Assembly (NCBI GenBank): GCA_903845365.1
Contig: CAIMXI010000452.1
Span: forward strand, 1 to 64,000
Direction of reading: 5' to 3'
DNA from: an uncultured Geobacteraceae bacterium
GTDB taxonomy: Bacteria > Desulfobacterota > Desulfuromonadia > Geobacterales > Pseudopelobacteraceae
Length of the DNA: 64,000 nt
The stretch's first letter is position 1; each line of letters opens with the position of its first letter. A program made the position numbers and the translations under genes. The notes under the pieces were generated by a model. It ran no database searches and had not been told where the DNA came from. It was given only the letters and a program-made list of their open reading frames with translations. Shown here piece after piece: positions 8,108 to 17,898 of this stretch.

Positions 8108-10819
8108 ATGCAATTTTTTATCGACCCCTATTTCCCTGATAACATCAATGCTGTTGGCGATGCCGGTATGGCCGGTTTTGATGAGAAACGACCGCTGTAC
8201 CTTTCCGGGTGCAAAAATTTTCTGGCTAAATATCGCGAAGATATTAAACAGCTTCACCGGGATGGTGCCAGCGGCAGTGATATTACGCACCTCCTCAGTG
8301 ACATGATGGACGAATTACATAACAAATTATTTCTTTCCATTGTTTACGACATCGGTGGCAGTGATGAAATGCTTGAGCATATCTCGCTGGTAGCGGTGGG
8401 CGGTTATGGACGGGGAGAGCTGAATCCTTTTTCAGATATCGACATCATGTTTCTGCATGATGGCGTACTCTCCTCTGCTACGGTTGAAGATATTGCCCAG
8501 AAATTACTCTATTTTCTCTGGGACATGCGTCTCGATGTCGGTTATTCGGTGCGCATGATTGCTGATTGCATCGAAATGGCTGCTGCCGATGCCACAGTTA
8601 AAACGGCGCTGATGGATGCTCGTTTTCTCTCTGGCAGTAGGTTGCTGTTTACTACGTTAACCAAGGTCATTTTCGGCCAGATACTGCCTAAGTCGAGTGA
8701 TTCATTTATAAAAGAAAAAATTTCGGATATGAAGGTTCGCCGTGAAAAATACGGTTCTTCAGTGTATCTGCTGGAACCGAATCTGAAAGAGGGGGAGGGG
8801 GGGCTTCGCGATCTGCAGACGGCCATCTGGGTTGCCCGTGTCAAGTACAAGTTTACCGAACTGCGTGAGTTGATCATCAAGGGGATAATGAATGATGAGG
8901 AGCTGGAAAGCTATCTCGAAGCACTTGACTACCTCTGGCGTATCCGCAACGAGCTGCATTATTTTAACGGTCGCAAAAACGATCAGTTGACCTTTGATGC
9001 CCAGGTGCATCTGGCCGGATTTTTTGGCTATACTGACAGTGGCAGAGTGCTGGCGGTAGAAGATTTTATGCGGGATTACTACCGACAGGGTAACAAGGTG
9101 GAACATTTTAGCTCTAACCTTATTTCGCGCTGTATCTGGCGCGATGAGGGCGCTTTGAAGATACTGGGCTATTTTATCCGGAGGTCGGTCGGTGACGGCT
9201 GTTTTGTTATCAAAGGAGAATTGACTGTCCCGGATGAGAGCGTTATTGAGAAAAATCCGGAAGTCCTGATGAAAATATTCGAGCTCGCCCAGAAGCATGG
9301 AGTCACCCTCAACGTCAGGGTCAAGGGGCTTATCAGAAAGAATCTTGCTCTGATTAACGATAAATTTCGTCGCAGTCGCGAGGTTAACCACTCCTTCCTG
9401 AATATTTTGCGTTCATCCAAAGGAGTTGCCGACACGCTGCGACTGATGCATCATCTGGAGTTTCTGAACCGCTTTATCCCTGAGCTTGAGCATATTTACT
9501 GCAAGGTTCAGCATGACCTGTACCATATCTACACGGTTGATATTCATACGCTTTTTGCCGTTGAGCAGGCGGAAAAAATGCTGAACGGCGAATATCGGGA
9601 AAAAATGCCAGGTGCCTGCCGGATCGCCTCAGAGATTGGTAAGCCGGAACTACTTATTTTATCAGTGCTTTTTCATGATATCGGTAAAGGTTCAGGAGAG
9701 AGGCATGCCGAGAAGGGTGCCGCAATGATTCCGACCATTGCACGAAGGATGGGGCTCTCTCGCGAGGATAGTGAACGGCTGGAATTTCTGGTGCGCCAGC
9801 ACCTGCAGTTTGCTCATATTTCACAGCGCCGTGATCTAAATGATGAAAAAATGATTGCCCAGTTTGCCGCTCAGATGGGAACCAGTGAAAATCTCAAGAT
9901 GCTCTATCTGCTTTCGATAGCGGATGTTCGTGCTGTAGGAACCGATGTATGGACGGCCTGGAAAGCCTCGCTCTTTCAGGAGCTGTTTGAAAAAACCTTT
10001 GGGATTCTTGATCGTGGTGGATTCCAGCAGGAAGCCAGTAGCGAGCGGGTAACCTCCATGATCAAAAAAGTCATCGGCATACTGGAAAACGATTTTCCTG
10101 TTGCGGAGATACGACACGAACTGAAAGCAATGCCGGTGAGGTTGCTCCTATCCACTCCTGCTTCGTTGATTGCGGAGCAGGTTCGTCTACTGCTTGGTCA
10201 GGAGCAATTCGATATATTGCTCCGTCTTACGCATCAACCGGAGAGCGGCTGTTCCGAATACACTATCTGTACACATGATATGCCGGGGCTCTTCTCGCGG
10301 ATCACCGGTGTTATGGCTGCCAACGGCATAAATATTCTCGGAGCTCAGATTAACACCAGTAAAAACGGCAAGGTTCTCGATATTCTGCAGGTAAATTCTC
10401 CCCAGGGTAACCTGATCACCGACTCGAATCGTTGGGAAAAGATTGAGCAGGATATGCGCCAGGTTATCCATGGCGAAGTACAGGTTGAAACTCTTGTGGC
10501 GAAACGGAAGCGCCCGACTCTCCTGACGGCGCGCCCAGCACCGCGCTTTGCGACCAGGGTTGATATAGATAATGAAGTGTCCGAAGAGTATACCGTCATT
10601 GATATCCTGACGCACGACAAGGTTGGGTTGCTCTATCTGATTACCAGCACTCTTGCCGAAATGGGGTTGTATATTGGCGTCTCCAAAATTTCCACCAAAG
10701 TCGATCAGGTGGCTGACGTGTTTTATGTGCAGGACATATTTGGCCATAAAATATCCGCTCCTGAAAAGCTATCTGAAATATGCAATAAGCTGATGGTCGC
10801 GATTGATGAGTGGGTGTAA
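8108..10819 (+). CDS. glnD: PII uridylyltransferase/uridylyl-removing enzyme GlnD
   Basis: A 903-residue bifunctional nitrogen sensor that adds UMP to and removes it from PII proteins according to glutamine level. The nucleotidyltransferase motif is GGYGRGELNPFSDIDIMF at residues 98-115, with D110 and D112 as metal ligands. An HD domain with FHDIGKGSGERH lies near residues 520-530. Two ACT domains follow, at roughly 716-790 and 830-903 (TICTHDMPGLFSRITGVMA; IDILTHDKVGLLYLITS). The length is normal and all sites are intact. AAGG precedes the ATG at a suitable distance and a strong promoter lies upstream. It fits the diazotrophic setting implied by nifEN, but the two genes are not in one operon. 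Confidence 0.97.
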   Translation: MQFFIDPYFPDNINAVGDAGMAGFDEKRPLYLSGCKNFLAKYREDIKQLHRDGASGSDITHLLSDMMDELHNKLFLSIVYDIGGSDEMLEHISLVAVGGYGRGELNPFSDIDIMFLHDGVLSSATVEDIAQKLLYFLWDMRLDVGYSVRMIADCIEMAAADATVKTALMDARFLSGSRLLFTTLTKVIFGQILPKSSDSFIKEKISDMKVRREKYGSSVYLLEPNLKEGEGGLRDLQTAIWVARVKYKFTELRELIIKGIMNDEELESYLEALDYLWRIRNELHYFNGRKNDQLTFDAQVHLAGFFGYTDSGRVLAVEDFMRDYYRQGNKVEHFSSNLISRCIWRDEGALKILGYFIRRSVGDGCFVIKGELTVPDESVIEKNPEVLMKIFELAQKHGVTLNVRVKGLIRKNLALINDKFRRSREVNHSFLNILRSSKGVADTLRLMHHLEFLNRFIPELEHIYCKVQHDLYHIYTVDIHTLFAVEQAEKMLNGEYREKMPGACRIASEIGKPELLILSVLFHDIGKGSGERHAEKGAAMIPTIARRMGLSREDSERLEFLVRQHLQFAHISQRRDLNDEKMIAQFAAQMGTSENLKMLYLLSIADVRAVGTDVWTAWKASLFQELFEKTFGILDRGGFQQEASSERVTSMIKKVIGILENDFPVAEIRHELKAMPVRLLLSTPASLIAEQVRLLLGQEQFDILLRLTHQPESGCSEYTICTHDMPGLFSRITGVMAANGINILGAQINTSKNGKVLDILQVNSPQGNLITDSNRWEKIEQDMRQVIHGEVQVETLVAKRKRPTLLTARPAPRFATRVDIDNEVSEEYTVIDILTHDKVGLLYLITSTLAEMGLYIGVSKISTKVDQVADVFYVQDIFGHKISAPEKLSEICNKLMVAIDEWV

Positions 10820-10842
10820 GTGAGGGATGAGGGAAAATCTGA

Positions 10843-11730
10843 TTGAACGACTTCCTTGACTTATTCATATCGTATCTTGTTGTGGAAAAAGGGCTCTCGG
10901 ATAACACCAGGAGCGCCTATAGCCGCGATCTTTCCCGTTATCTTGATTTCCTCGAAAAAGCAGGACGACTGAAACTGTCCGATGTTCGTTCGGCAGATAT
11001 TGCCGCCTTCATGGCTGTTTTGCAGAAACTGGCTATTGGCGCACGCAGCCGTGCCAGGTGTTTATCCGCCATCCGCATGTTTCATAAATTTCTGATGATA
11101 GAGAACTACACCGACAGCAACCCGGCGACAATCATCGAAGCGCCTCGCACGCTGCACAAGCTGCCGCAGTTTCTGGATGGCCGCGAGGTCGATGCCCTGT
11201 TTGCCGCCTGTGTGGGCGAGCGTGTCGAAGATATGCGTGATCGTGCGATGTTGGAGATTCTGTACGCAACCGGCTTGCGGGTGTCAGAGCTGGTAAATCT
11301 GAAACTGAGGGAAGTCAATCTTGATTCCGGTTATCTGATGACGATCGGAAAGGGTAACAAGGAGCGTCTTGTACCGATCGGGGAGTCGGCCAGAGTTCAT
11401 GCTGCTGCCTATCTTGAGGTGGAGCGCTTGAAGCTTGATCCGCTGCGACAGAATAAATTCTTTTTTCTCTCTCGTCTTGGCGGCTCAATGAGTCGTCAGG
11501 CGTTCTGGAATATCATCAAGAAACGAGCGCTTCTGGCCGGCATTCGCAAGAGTATATCGCCACACACTCTGCGTCACTCGTTTGCCACCCATCTGCTGGA
11601 AAACGGGGCGGATCTGCGTAGCGTCCAGATCATGCTGGGACATGCCGATCTGGCCAGTACACAGATTTATACCCATGTTACCAGAGAGCGGCTGAAGAAA
11701 CTGCATCAGCAGATTCACCCGAGAGGTTGA
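10843..11730 (+). CDS. xerD: Tyrosine recombinase XerD
   Basis: A 295-residue site-specific recombinase of the type that resolves chromosome dimers at dif. The catalytic set is complete: R146 (ATGLRVSEL), K173 (GKGNKER), H241 and R244 (SPHTLRHSFATH), H267 (MLGHADL) and nucleophile Y276 (TQIYTHV). The N-terminal SAM-like DNA-binding domain covers residues 1-90. Spacing of the motifs matches XerD more closely than phage integrases. Translation begins with TTG at 10843, preceded by GAGGG; no better ATG gives the conserved N-terminus. It follows glnD by 23 bases on the same strand, so co-transcription is likely. Nothing near it suggests it is an integrase of either R-M island. Confidence 0.9.
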   Translation: MNDFLDLFISYLVVEKGLSDNTRSAYSRDLSRYLDFLEKAGRLKLSDVRSADIAAFMAVLQKLAIGARSRARCLSAIRMFHKFLMIENYTDSNPATIIEAPRTLHKLPQFLDGREVDALFAACVGERVEDMRDRAMLEILYATGLRVSELVNLKLREVNLDSGYLMTIGKGNKERLVPIGESARVHAAAYLEVERLKLDPLRQNKFFFLSRLGGSMSRQAFWNIIKKRALLAGIRKSISPHTLRHSFATHLLENGADLRSVQIMLGHADLASTQIYTHVTRERLKKLHQQIHPRG

Positions 11731-11780
11731 CGCTTTGAGAAATGGGCTTGATACCACGCATCGTTTATCTTGTCGTGTTT

Positions 11781-14700
11781 TTATCTCCTCCCTGAATCGG
11801 GTATGCAAGCAACACTTATTTTCTGCGGCCTCACTTTCTGTAGCAGTCGATCCATATAGTAGTAGACCACCGGCGTGATATAGAGCGTCAGCAACTGCGA
11901 TGTCAGTAACCCTCCCACAACCGCGAGGCCGAGCGGCTGCCGCGATTCCCCGCCAGCACCGTAGCCGACTGCAATCGGCAGAGTCCCCATCAGTGCCGCC
12001 ATGGTAGTCATCATGATCGGTCTGAAACGGACGATCGCACCTTCATAAATAGCATCCAACGGCAGCTTTCCTTCTGTGCGCTCAGCCTCCAGGGCAAAGT
12101 CAATCATCATTATGGCGTTCTTTTTGACAATACCGAGCAGCATGATGATACCGACAAAGCCGTAGATGTTGAGGTCGCTGCCGAAGATCATCAGCGTGAT
12201 CAAAGCCCCGAAACCGGCCGCCGGCAGACCGGAGAGAATCGTGATCGGGTGGATGTAGCTTTCGTACAGAACACCCAGCACGATGTAGATTACGAAAATT
12301 GCCAAAATCAGCAGAATCCACAAGCCGCTGAAAGACGATTGAAACGCCTGCGCCGTCCCCTGGAAGCTGGTGCTGACTGTTGCCGGGAGCGCCGTGTCCG
12401 CCAGCTTGTCCACCAGTTTCATGGCATCCCCCAACGCTACGCCGGGGCGCAGGTTGAAGGAGATCGTCACCGCCGGGAGTTGACCCAAGTGGTTGACCGC
12501 CAGCGGACCGATGGTTTTTGAAAGTGTGGCCACTGTTTCCAGCGGGATTAATTGCCCGGTTTTGGCGCGGATGTAGAGCATCCCCAACGCGGCCGGATCA
12601 CCCTGATAAAGCGGATCGAGTTCGAGAATGACCTGATACTGGTTGGTCGGGGCAAAAATGGAGGAAACCTGCCGGGAGCCGTAGGCATACCCGAGGGCAT
12701 CCTCCACCTGCAGTACCGATAGACCCAGTGCCGCAATCTTGTCGCGGTTGAGTTCCACATGAATCTGAGGATTACTGATCTGCAGGTCGCTCGTGACATC
12801 CTGCAGCTCCGCAATATCGCGCAGTTTTGCCTCAAATTCATCCGCAGAACGGTACAGTTCGTTAGTATCCTGACCCTGCAGGGTGAACTGATACTGGCTT
12901 TTGGAGCTGGTGCCGCCGATCTGGATAGAAGGGACATTTTTCAAGAAAACTTTGACTCCCGGCACCTTTGCCAGTTGTGGACGCAGCTTCTGGATGATCT
13001 GGTCAGCCGAGAGTTTGCGCTGAGACCGAGGCTTGAGACGCATGAAAAAACTGCCGGTATTTGTGCCTCGCCCACCGCCGATAGAGGACATGAATCCTTC
13101 AATATTGGGATCTTTGGCGATAATCGCTGCAACCGCTTCCTGATGAAGCTTCATGCTGGCAAACGATGTCCCCTGAGCTGTTTCAATATCAGCATTGATC
13201 CGTCCGGTATCCTCAGACGGCAGGAAGCCCATCGGAATAATCCTGAACAGCCAGACCGTCAGCAGCGTAATCAGCAGTGTTACAATCATCGTTGACCGGC
13301 GAAAGCGGAGTACCAGCTTCAGACTCTGCTCATAGAGATTCAGCCAGCCGTCGAAAAATCGCTCCATCGCCATGTAGATGAGGCCATGATGTTTCGTCGT
13401 CACCGGTTTCAGAAAGCGGCTGCAGAGCATCGGGGTCAGAGTCAGGGAAACGAAGCAGGAGACCAGAATTGCCACGCTGATTGTCAGGGCGAATTCGTGC
13501 AGCAGTCGCCCGAGAATCCCCCCCATGAACAGCACCGGGATAAAAACCGCCACCAGGGAAATAGTCATGGAGATAATCGTGAAGCCGATCTCTTTTGATC
13601 CCTTGAAGGCCGCATCCATGGCGTTTTCACCCTTTTCCATGTGGCGGACGATATTCTCCAGCATAACGATGGCGTCATCAACGACGAAGCCTACCGCCAG
13701 CGTCAGCGCCATCATGGAGATATTATTGAGCGAGAAACCGAGCAGGTGCATGGCGGTAAAGGTGCCGACAATAGACATCGGCACCGCCAGCGAGGGGATA
13801 ATCGTGGCGGAGAGGTTGCGCAGAAAAAGGAAGATCACCATGATCACCAGGCCGATCGTCAAAGCCAGCGTAAACTTGACGTCGTGCATTGACTCACGGA
13901 TAAGGGTGGATCGGTCAAAGAGCACATTCAGTTCGACAGAGCCGGGCATCTGACTCCGAAACGTCGGCAGCAGTTTTTTGACGTTATCCACAACCTCAAT
14001 GGTGTTGGTTCCCGGCTGGCGCTGCACTGCCAGGACAATCCCCCTGGTGCCGTTGTACCAGGCGGCCCGCTTGGTATCCTCAACCGTATCAATTACCTTT
14101 CCGAGCTCCTCCAAGCGCACCGGTGAACCGTCCCGAAAGGCAACTACCTGTTGGCGGTATTCTGCCGCTTTAAATAGCTGGCCGCTCGTTTCAATGGTAT
14201 ATGCCTGCTGTGTGCCATCGAGTGTGCCGGTCGGCAGATTGACATTCGCCTGGTCAATGGCAGTCGCCACCTCGTCAATCCCGATCTGGCGGGAAGCGAG
14301 CGCCTTCGGGTCAAGCTGGGCGCGCACGGCATATTTCTGAGAACCGTACACATTAACCTGCGCTACGCCGCTGATGGTGGAAATACGTCTCGCAATCAGT
14401 GTTTGGGCATATTCATCAATGCCTGAGAGCGGTAGGGTAGGGGAGTTGAGCGCCAGATAGAGCACCGGCTGATCGGCCGGATTGACCTTGCGGGAGGAGG
14501 GGGGCGTTTTCATATCCTTGGGAAGTGAACGTATGGCAAGGGATATCGCCGCCTGCACATCCTGCGCGGCGGCATCGATATCGCGGTCCAGCGAGAACTG
14601 CAGGGTGATCCTGGTCGAGCCGACACCATTAGAGGAGGTCATGGAATCAACACCCGGAATAGTCGAAAGCTCGTTCTCCAACGGAGTCGCCACCGCAGAC

Positions 14701-14879
14701 GCCATAGTATCGGGGTTGGCTCCAGGCAGGTTGGCATTGACCTGTATCGTTGGAAAATCAACATTGGGGAGGTCGTTGACCGGCAGGAGACGATAGGAAA
14801 CTACGCCAAATATGAAGATGGCGATCATGATCAGTGAGGTCATGATCGGTCGGCGGATGAAGAGTGCGGCTATGTTCAT
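11781..14879 (-). CDS. RND efflux permease, MdtB/MdtC-like
   Basis: A 1,032-residue inner-membrane proton-driven pump. It begins with MNIAALFIRRPIMTSL, which supports the start at 14879 over an in-frame ATG 24 bases earlier. The TM4 proton-relay aspartates are present in GFVVDDAIVMLENI near residue 400. Twelve membrane segments and two large periplasmic loops follow the HAE-1 layout, and the sequence is closest in feel to the multidrug MdtB/MdtC branch. Its expected adaptor is encoded at 22235-23347 on the same strand, but an entire type I R-M locus now lies between them. No outer-membrane channel gene is present. The upstream in-frame start overlaps the 3' end of hsdM, so transcription may read through from the R-M genes. 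Confidence 0.93.
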   Translation of the reverse strand: MNIAALFIRRPIMTSLIMIAIFIFGVVSYRLLPVNDLPNVDFPTIQVNANLPGANPDTMASAVATPLENELSTIPGVDSMTSSNGVGSTRITLQFSLDRDIDAAAQDVQAAISLAIRSLPKDMKTPPSSRKVNPADQPVLYLALNSPTLPLSGIDEYAQTLIARRISTISGVAQVNVYGSQKYAVRAQLDPKALASRQIGIDEVATAIDQANVNLPTGTLDGTQQAYTIETSGQLFKAAEYRQQVVAFRDGSPVRLEELGKVIDTVEDTKRAAWYNGTRGIVLAVQRQPGTNTIEVVDNVKKLLPTFRSQMPGSVELNVLFDRSTLIRESMHDVKFTLALTIGLVIMVIFLFLRNLSATIIPSLAVPMSIVGTFTAMHLLGFSLNNISMMALTLAVGFVVDDAIVMLENIVRHMEKGENAMDAAFKGSKEIGFTIISMTISLVAVFIPVLFMGGILGRLLHEFALTISVAILVSCFVSLTLTPMLCSRFLKPVTTKHHGLIYMAMERFFDGWLNLYEQSLKLVLRFRRSTMIVTLLITLLTVWLFRIIPMGFLPSEDTGRINADIETAQGTSFASMKLHQEAVAAIIAKDPNIEGFMSSIGGGRGTNTGSFFMRLKPRSQRKLSADQIIQKLRPQLAKVPGVKVFLKNVPSIQIGGTSSKSQYQFTLQGQDTNELYRSADEFEAKLRDIAELQDVTSDLQISNPQIHVELNRDKIAALGLSVLQVEDALGYAYGSRQVSSIFAPTNQYQVILELDPLYQGDPAALGMLYIRAKTGQLIPLETVATLSKTIGPLAVNHLGQLPAVTISFNLRPGVALGDAMKLVDKLADTALPATVSTSFQGTAQAFQSSFSGLWILLILAIFVIYIVLGVLYESYIHPITILSGLPAAGFGALITLMIFGSDLNIYGFVGIIMLLGIVKKNAIMMIDFALEAERTEGKLPLDAIYEGAIVRFRPIMMTTMAALMGTLPIAVGYGAGGESRQPLGLAVVGGLLTSQLLTLYITPVVYYYMDRLLQKVRPQKISVACIPDSGRR

Positions 14880-14899
14880 CGACTCTTTCCCGTTCTCAG

Positions 14900-16822
14900 T
14901 CATTGAAGAAGCCCCTTCAATGTATTCAATGCATCCGCAACAATCTTTCCCTGATACTCAATATTCCCAATAATCTCGTCAGCGGTTCGCAGGTCCAGCC
15001 TGGTTACAACGTTTGGATTTACCGCCTTGAGATCAAATACAGAAGCGTCAATTTCGTCTGCCTTTGCCTGTGCATCACGAGAGGATTTTTCCGTTTCTTT
15101 GAGCTTTAACTCAACGGCTTCAATCTCTGCTGTGGTAGCACTGTTTTTCCTGAGCACCTTCAGTTTTTCCTTGAGCGCCACCACATCACCCTTTAACTTA
15201 GCGGCTTCCTCAAGGTAGGGCTGCATCTCCTCTCTGGCAATTTTACGACGATCAGCGAAGTCAATGGTCCATGAATAGCGGCTCTCGCCCGCCGGAGTAC
15301 CACGATGCGCAAGCAGCCGGGCATAGCTGGGAAACGGGTTCCCCAGATTTGAAGCATCCTCCAGCCAATCCGCAGTAAGTGGTGCTGGCAGCAGAGTGTC
15401 GTCAAGGGTTTCACCATCGGTACCAAAGCCAAAAAGTCCCAACGTCATGGGTGTTTTCTTGCCGACCTTGATATGTGACAGATCGTAATACCAGATTTTC
15501 TCCGTTTTCTTTCCCTTGGTAAAAAAGAGCAGATTGGTTTTGACCCCGGCTCCGGCCGTTGAAAACACTCCTCCCGGCAGGCTGATAATGCACCAGAGGC
15601 TGCATTCATCCACCAGCTTCCGCTTGGTTTCCACAAAGGCGCTTTCGTTGGTACGAAACAGAAGGCCCTCGTCAAGGACTATCCCGCAGCGACCACCGGG
15701 AGCCAGTTCCGCAAGAATATCCTGAACGAACAGGACCTGAGTGGATCCGGTTTCAAAGGCAAAATTTTTCTGCGCATCGTTCCCTTCCTTGCCGCCGAAG
15801 GGTGGGTTGGTCAGAAGGACATCAAATGATTTTGGAGCATTGTCAAAGAGCGCACCGTATGTAGCGCGCCTGGTCAGGGTGTTGCCATGCCAGAGATTCG
15901 GCTGGTCGATGCCGTGCAATACCAGGTTTGCCAAGGCAATCGGGAAAACAAGATTCTCCTTTTCCCGGCCAAAAAATGTGTCATGTTTCAGTGTATCAAT
16001 GTCTGTCGACGCGGGTGAACTCCCCTGATTACGGGCAATATGCTCGTAGGCTATCGCCAGAAAGCCACCCGTGCCGCAACAAGGGTCATACACCGTTTCG
16101 CCCGGTTGAGGATCAATTGTATGCACCATTGCCCGGATGACTTCTCGCGGCGTGAAAAACTGACCGCCATCGGAGTTCTTCTCTCCCATTTTCAGCAGCA
16201 GATCCTCATACACCTGGGACAGCGTAAAGAAGTGGGTATCATCGATATTATCGATACTGATCTCATGGACCTTGTCGAGGATGTCGCGCAGATTGGTTTC
16301 GCTATCAACCCGCACCCGCTCGACAGCGGTGATGATCCGCCCGATGATGCGCTGTTTGCGCGAAGCCGCCGGGTTGGGCAGGCCGGTACGGGCGTCGATG
16401 TCCAGCCCATGCAGATGTGGCAGCAGTTCTGCGTTGATGAAATCAAACAGATTACCGTCACCCTTGGCAAATAGCTCCTGTCGCTTCCAGCCGAACGGTT
16501 TTCCTTCGCCAGTTATGGGATGATCAGGCTTTTCGGAAAATGGAGCAGCCCAGTCCTGCCAACGAAACGGGCTTGCCAACGCCGGCGTGAATGTCCCGCC
16601 AACCGCTTCGGCTGCCCCGCGATCACGCTCTTCCTGGGCATCAAGAATACGCAGAAAGAGAATCCAGGTCAGCTCGGGAACGTACTGCAGGGCACTGGCG
16701 CAGTTGGAGCGGCGCATGATGTCGCAGATCGACTTGACGAAGGAAGAAAGCGATTGAGTTGAGGAAATTGTTTTGGTTTTTTTCTGTTGTTTCGGTTCGG
16801 TTACTTTTTTCTGTCTGGGCAT
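14900..16822 (-). CDS. hsdM: Type I restriction-modification methyltransferase subunit HsdM (island 1)
   Basis: A 640-residue N6-adenine methyltransferase subunit. An N-terminal helical HsdM_N domain covers residues 20-200. The SAM-binding motif is DPCCGTGGF (246-254) and the catalytic motif is NPPF at 339-342. The C-terminal part has a long charged coiled coil (residues 545-600) that should contact HsdS. Both key motifs are intact. It is the last gene of the island, starting 17 bases after the ancestral end of dinD. Its stop overlaps the upstream in-frame start of the RND permease. It belongs to a different HsdM subgroup from the 804-residue protein of island 2, so the two systems were acquired separately. 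Confidence 0.95.
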   Translation of the reverse strand: MPRQKKVTEPKQQKKTKTISSTQSLSSFVKSICDIMRRSNCASALQYVPELTWILFLRILDAQEERDRGAAEAVGGTFTPALASPFRWQDWAAPFSEKPDHPITGEGKPFGWKRQELFAKGDGNLFDFINAELLPHLHGLDIDARTGLPNPAASRKQRIIGRIITAVERVRVDSETNLRDILDKVHEISIDNIDDTHFFTLSQVYEDLLLKMGEKNSDGGQFFTPREVIRAMVHTIDPQPGETVYDPCCGTGGFLAIAYEHIARNQGSSPASTDIDTLKHDTFFGREKENLVFPIALANLVLHGIDQPNLWHGNTLTRRATYGALFDNAPKSFDVLLTNPPFGGKEGNDAQKNFAFETGSTQVLFVQDILAELAPGGRCGIVLDEGLLFRTNESAFVETKRKLVDECSLWCIISLPGGVFSTAGAGVKTNLLFFTKGKKTEKIWYYDLSHIKVGKKTPMTLGLFGFGTDGETLDDTLLPAPLTADWLEDASNLGNPFPSYARLLAHRGTPAGESRYSWTIDFADRRKIAREEMQPYLEEAAKLKGDVVALKEKLKVLRKNSATTAEIEAVELKLKETEKSSRDAQAKADEIDASVFDLKAVNPNVVTRLDLRTADEIIGNIEYQGKIVADALNTLKGLLQ

Positions 16823-16839
16823 GAGTGTCTTTTCTCTGG

Positions 16840-17685
16840 TTATTTTTTTCGCTCAAGTTTTTTATTTGCTGTTTCGATCTGATTGATGCCCTGTTTCGGT
16901 GTTGGCAGCACTTCCGGCATGGTTCCACCCAATTCCTCGATAGTCTTACGTACCTTTTGCCCTACTTAAAAGTGGGTTTGGTTGGCGCGTCGTTTTCCGT
17001 GTATCGGATCGCGTTTCAATTTTTCCTCTGTTTGAGTAGCGCGAAACAGGTTTGCTGCCAGTTCAGTGCTTCCCATGTGGTCAAGTATCTTCTGGCTTTT
17101 CTTCAATCCCTTCCGTGCGTGAATATCCTTTGCTGCAAGCCCGCCGTACAGTCCTTTATAGCCATGATCCTGAAAGATGGCGTAGTCAAGGCTGGTTTCG
17201 ACACCTTTCTCTTTTGCCGCTGCAGCTAGATGCTTGTTATGTTGGGCAAGCTCATTGCGTATGGCCAGACGTTTTTCGTCTTCACTCAGACGCGTAAACT
17301 GCTCGTTATCTGCCAATTCCTGGCGGCGGGTCTGTATGGCAAAATAGGTTTGGCCAAGAGCAATGACCGGTTTTGACGGATCACCGTTCTGCACAATCAG
17401 ATAGCAGGCATAGCGAGACAGGCGTACATCTTCAATCTGTCGTTTCGCGCCTGAGCCGATTTCGACCATTTCGAGGATATCCTCGAAATGGTCAACAGTA
17501 TCTCGTTCGCTCTTGCGGCACGCCTCGCGGGCACGTTCTATTACCGGCAAAAAATGCCGATATACCGAGTATTCAAGCACTGCTGCAAGCTTACGGGCAC
17601 TCCAGTACTCGTCGCCATTTTCATCTACGCTTCTAATGCTTTCAAAGGTGGCGTTATGCTGATTCAAAATTTGTTTTTCAGTCAT
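16840..17685 (-). pseudogene. dinD: dinD-like gene with an in-frame stop codon
   Basis: The reading frame from 17685 encodes 239 residues and stops at TAA (16966-16968). Past that stop, the same frame continues for 41 codons to a TAA at 16840 and encodes VRKTIEELGGTMPEVLPTP, the usual C-terminus of DinD proteins. The full product would be about 281 residues, close to E. coli DinD (274). A single base change, for example GAA to TAA, would explain this. The N-terminal part has the family core (YWSARKLAAVLEY, MVEIGSGAKRQ, LSRYACYLIVQNGDPSKP, YFAIQTRRQE). DinD is a DNA-damage-induced protein reported to act against RecA filaments in E. coli. The truncated protein could still be made. A perfect 30-bp palindrome lies within the coding sequence at 17464-17493. 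Confidence 0.8.
17464..17493. repeat. Dyad copy 1, inside dinD
   Basis: The half-site GACCATTTCGAGGAT is followed by its exact reverse complement. It encodes DHFEDILEMV in dinD. It matches the intergenic copy at 17714 at 26 of 30 positions, and the four differences are two symmetric pairs that preserve the palindrome. Confidence 0.85.
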
Positions 17686-17713
17686 ACGTTGCTCCTGAAT
17701 TATGTGTTTGGGC

Positions 17714-17745
17714 AGACCATATGGAGGATATCCTCCATATGGTCT
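17714..17745. repeat. Dyad copy 2, upstream of dinD
   Basis: A perfect 32-bp palindrome with half-site AGACCATATGGAGGAT, 29 bases before the dinD start on its 5' side. It could be an operator for the dinD-hsdM part of the island or a structured RNA element. Confidence 0.85.
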
Positions 17746-17869
17746 AATATGCTGAATTTGTTTAGTTTAGCCAGTAAAACTCGTTTAATTTATGTATTTA
17801 CGCTAATAGCATCCCACTCCTTGCAGAAGGACCTCTGGGGCCTAAAGGGGTTACATGACATGCTTGTCG

Positions 17870-17897
17870 ACCATATGGAGGACATCCTCCATATGGT
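17870..17897. repeat. Dyad copy 3, directly after hsdS
   Basis: ACCATATGGAGGA and its reverse complement are separated by CA. The copy begins two bases after the hsdS stop codon. As RNA it would form a 13-bp hairpin, but no T-run follows, so it is not a standard terminator. Confidence 0.8.
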
Positions 17898-17898
17898 A

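Noticed and set aside
10843-11730. xerD as the integrase of the R-M islands
   Set aside because: Its motifs and its linkage to glnD fit the housekeeping dimer-resolution enzyme, and no dif-like repeat was seen at the island ends.
17714-17897. Dyads as intrinsic terminators after hsdS
   Set aside because: No T-run follows either copy on the minus strand, and one further copy lies within a coding sequence.
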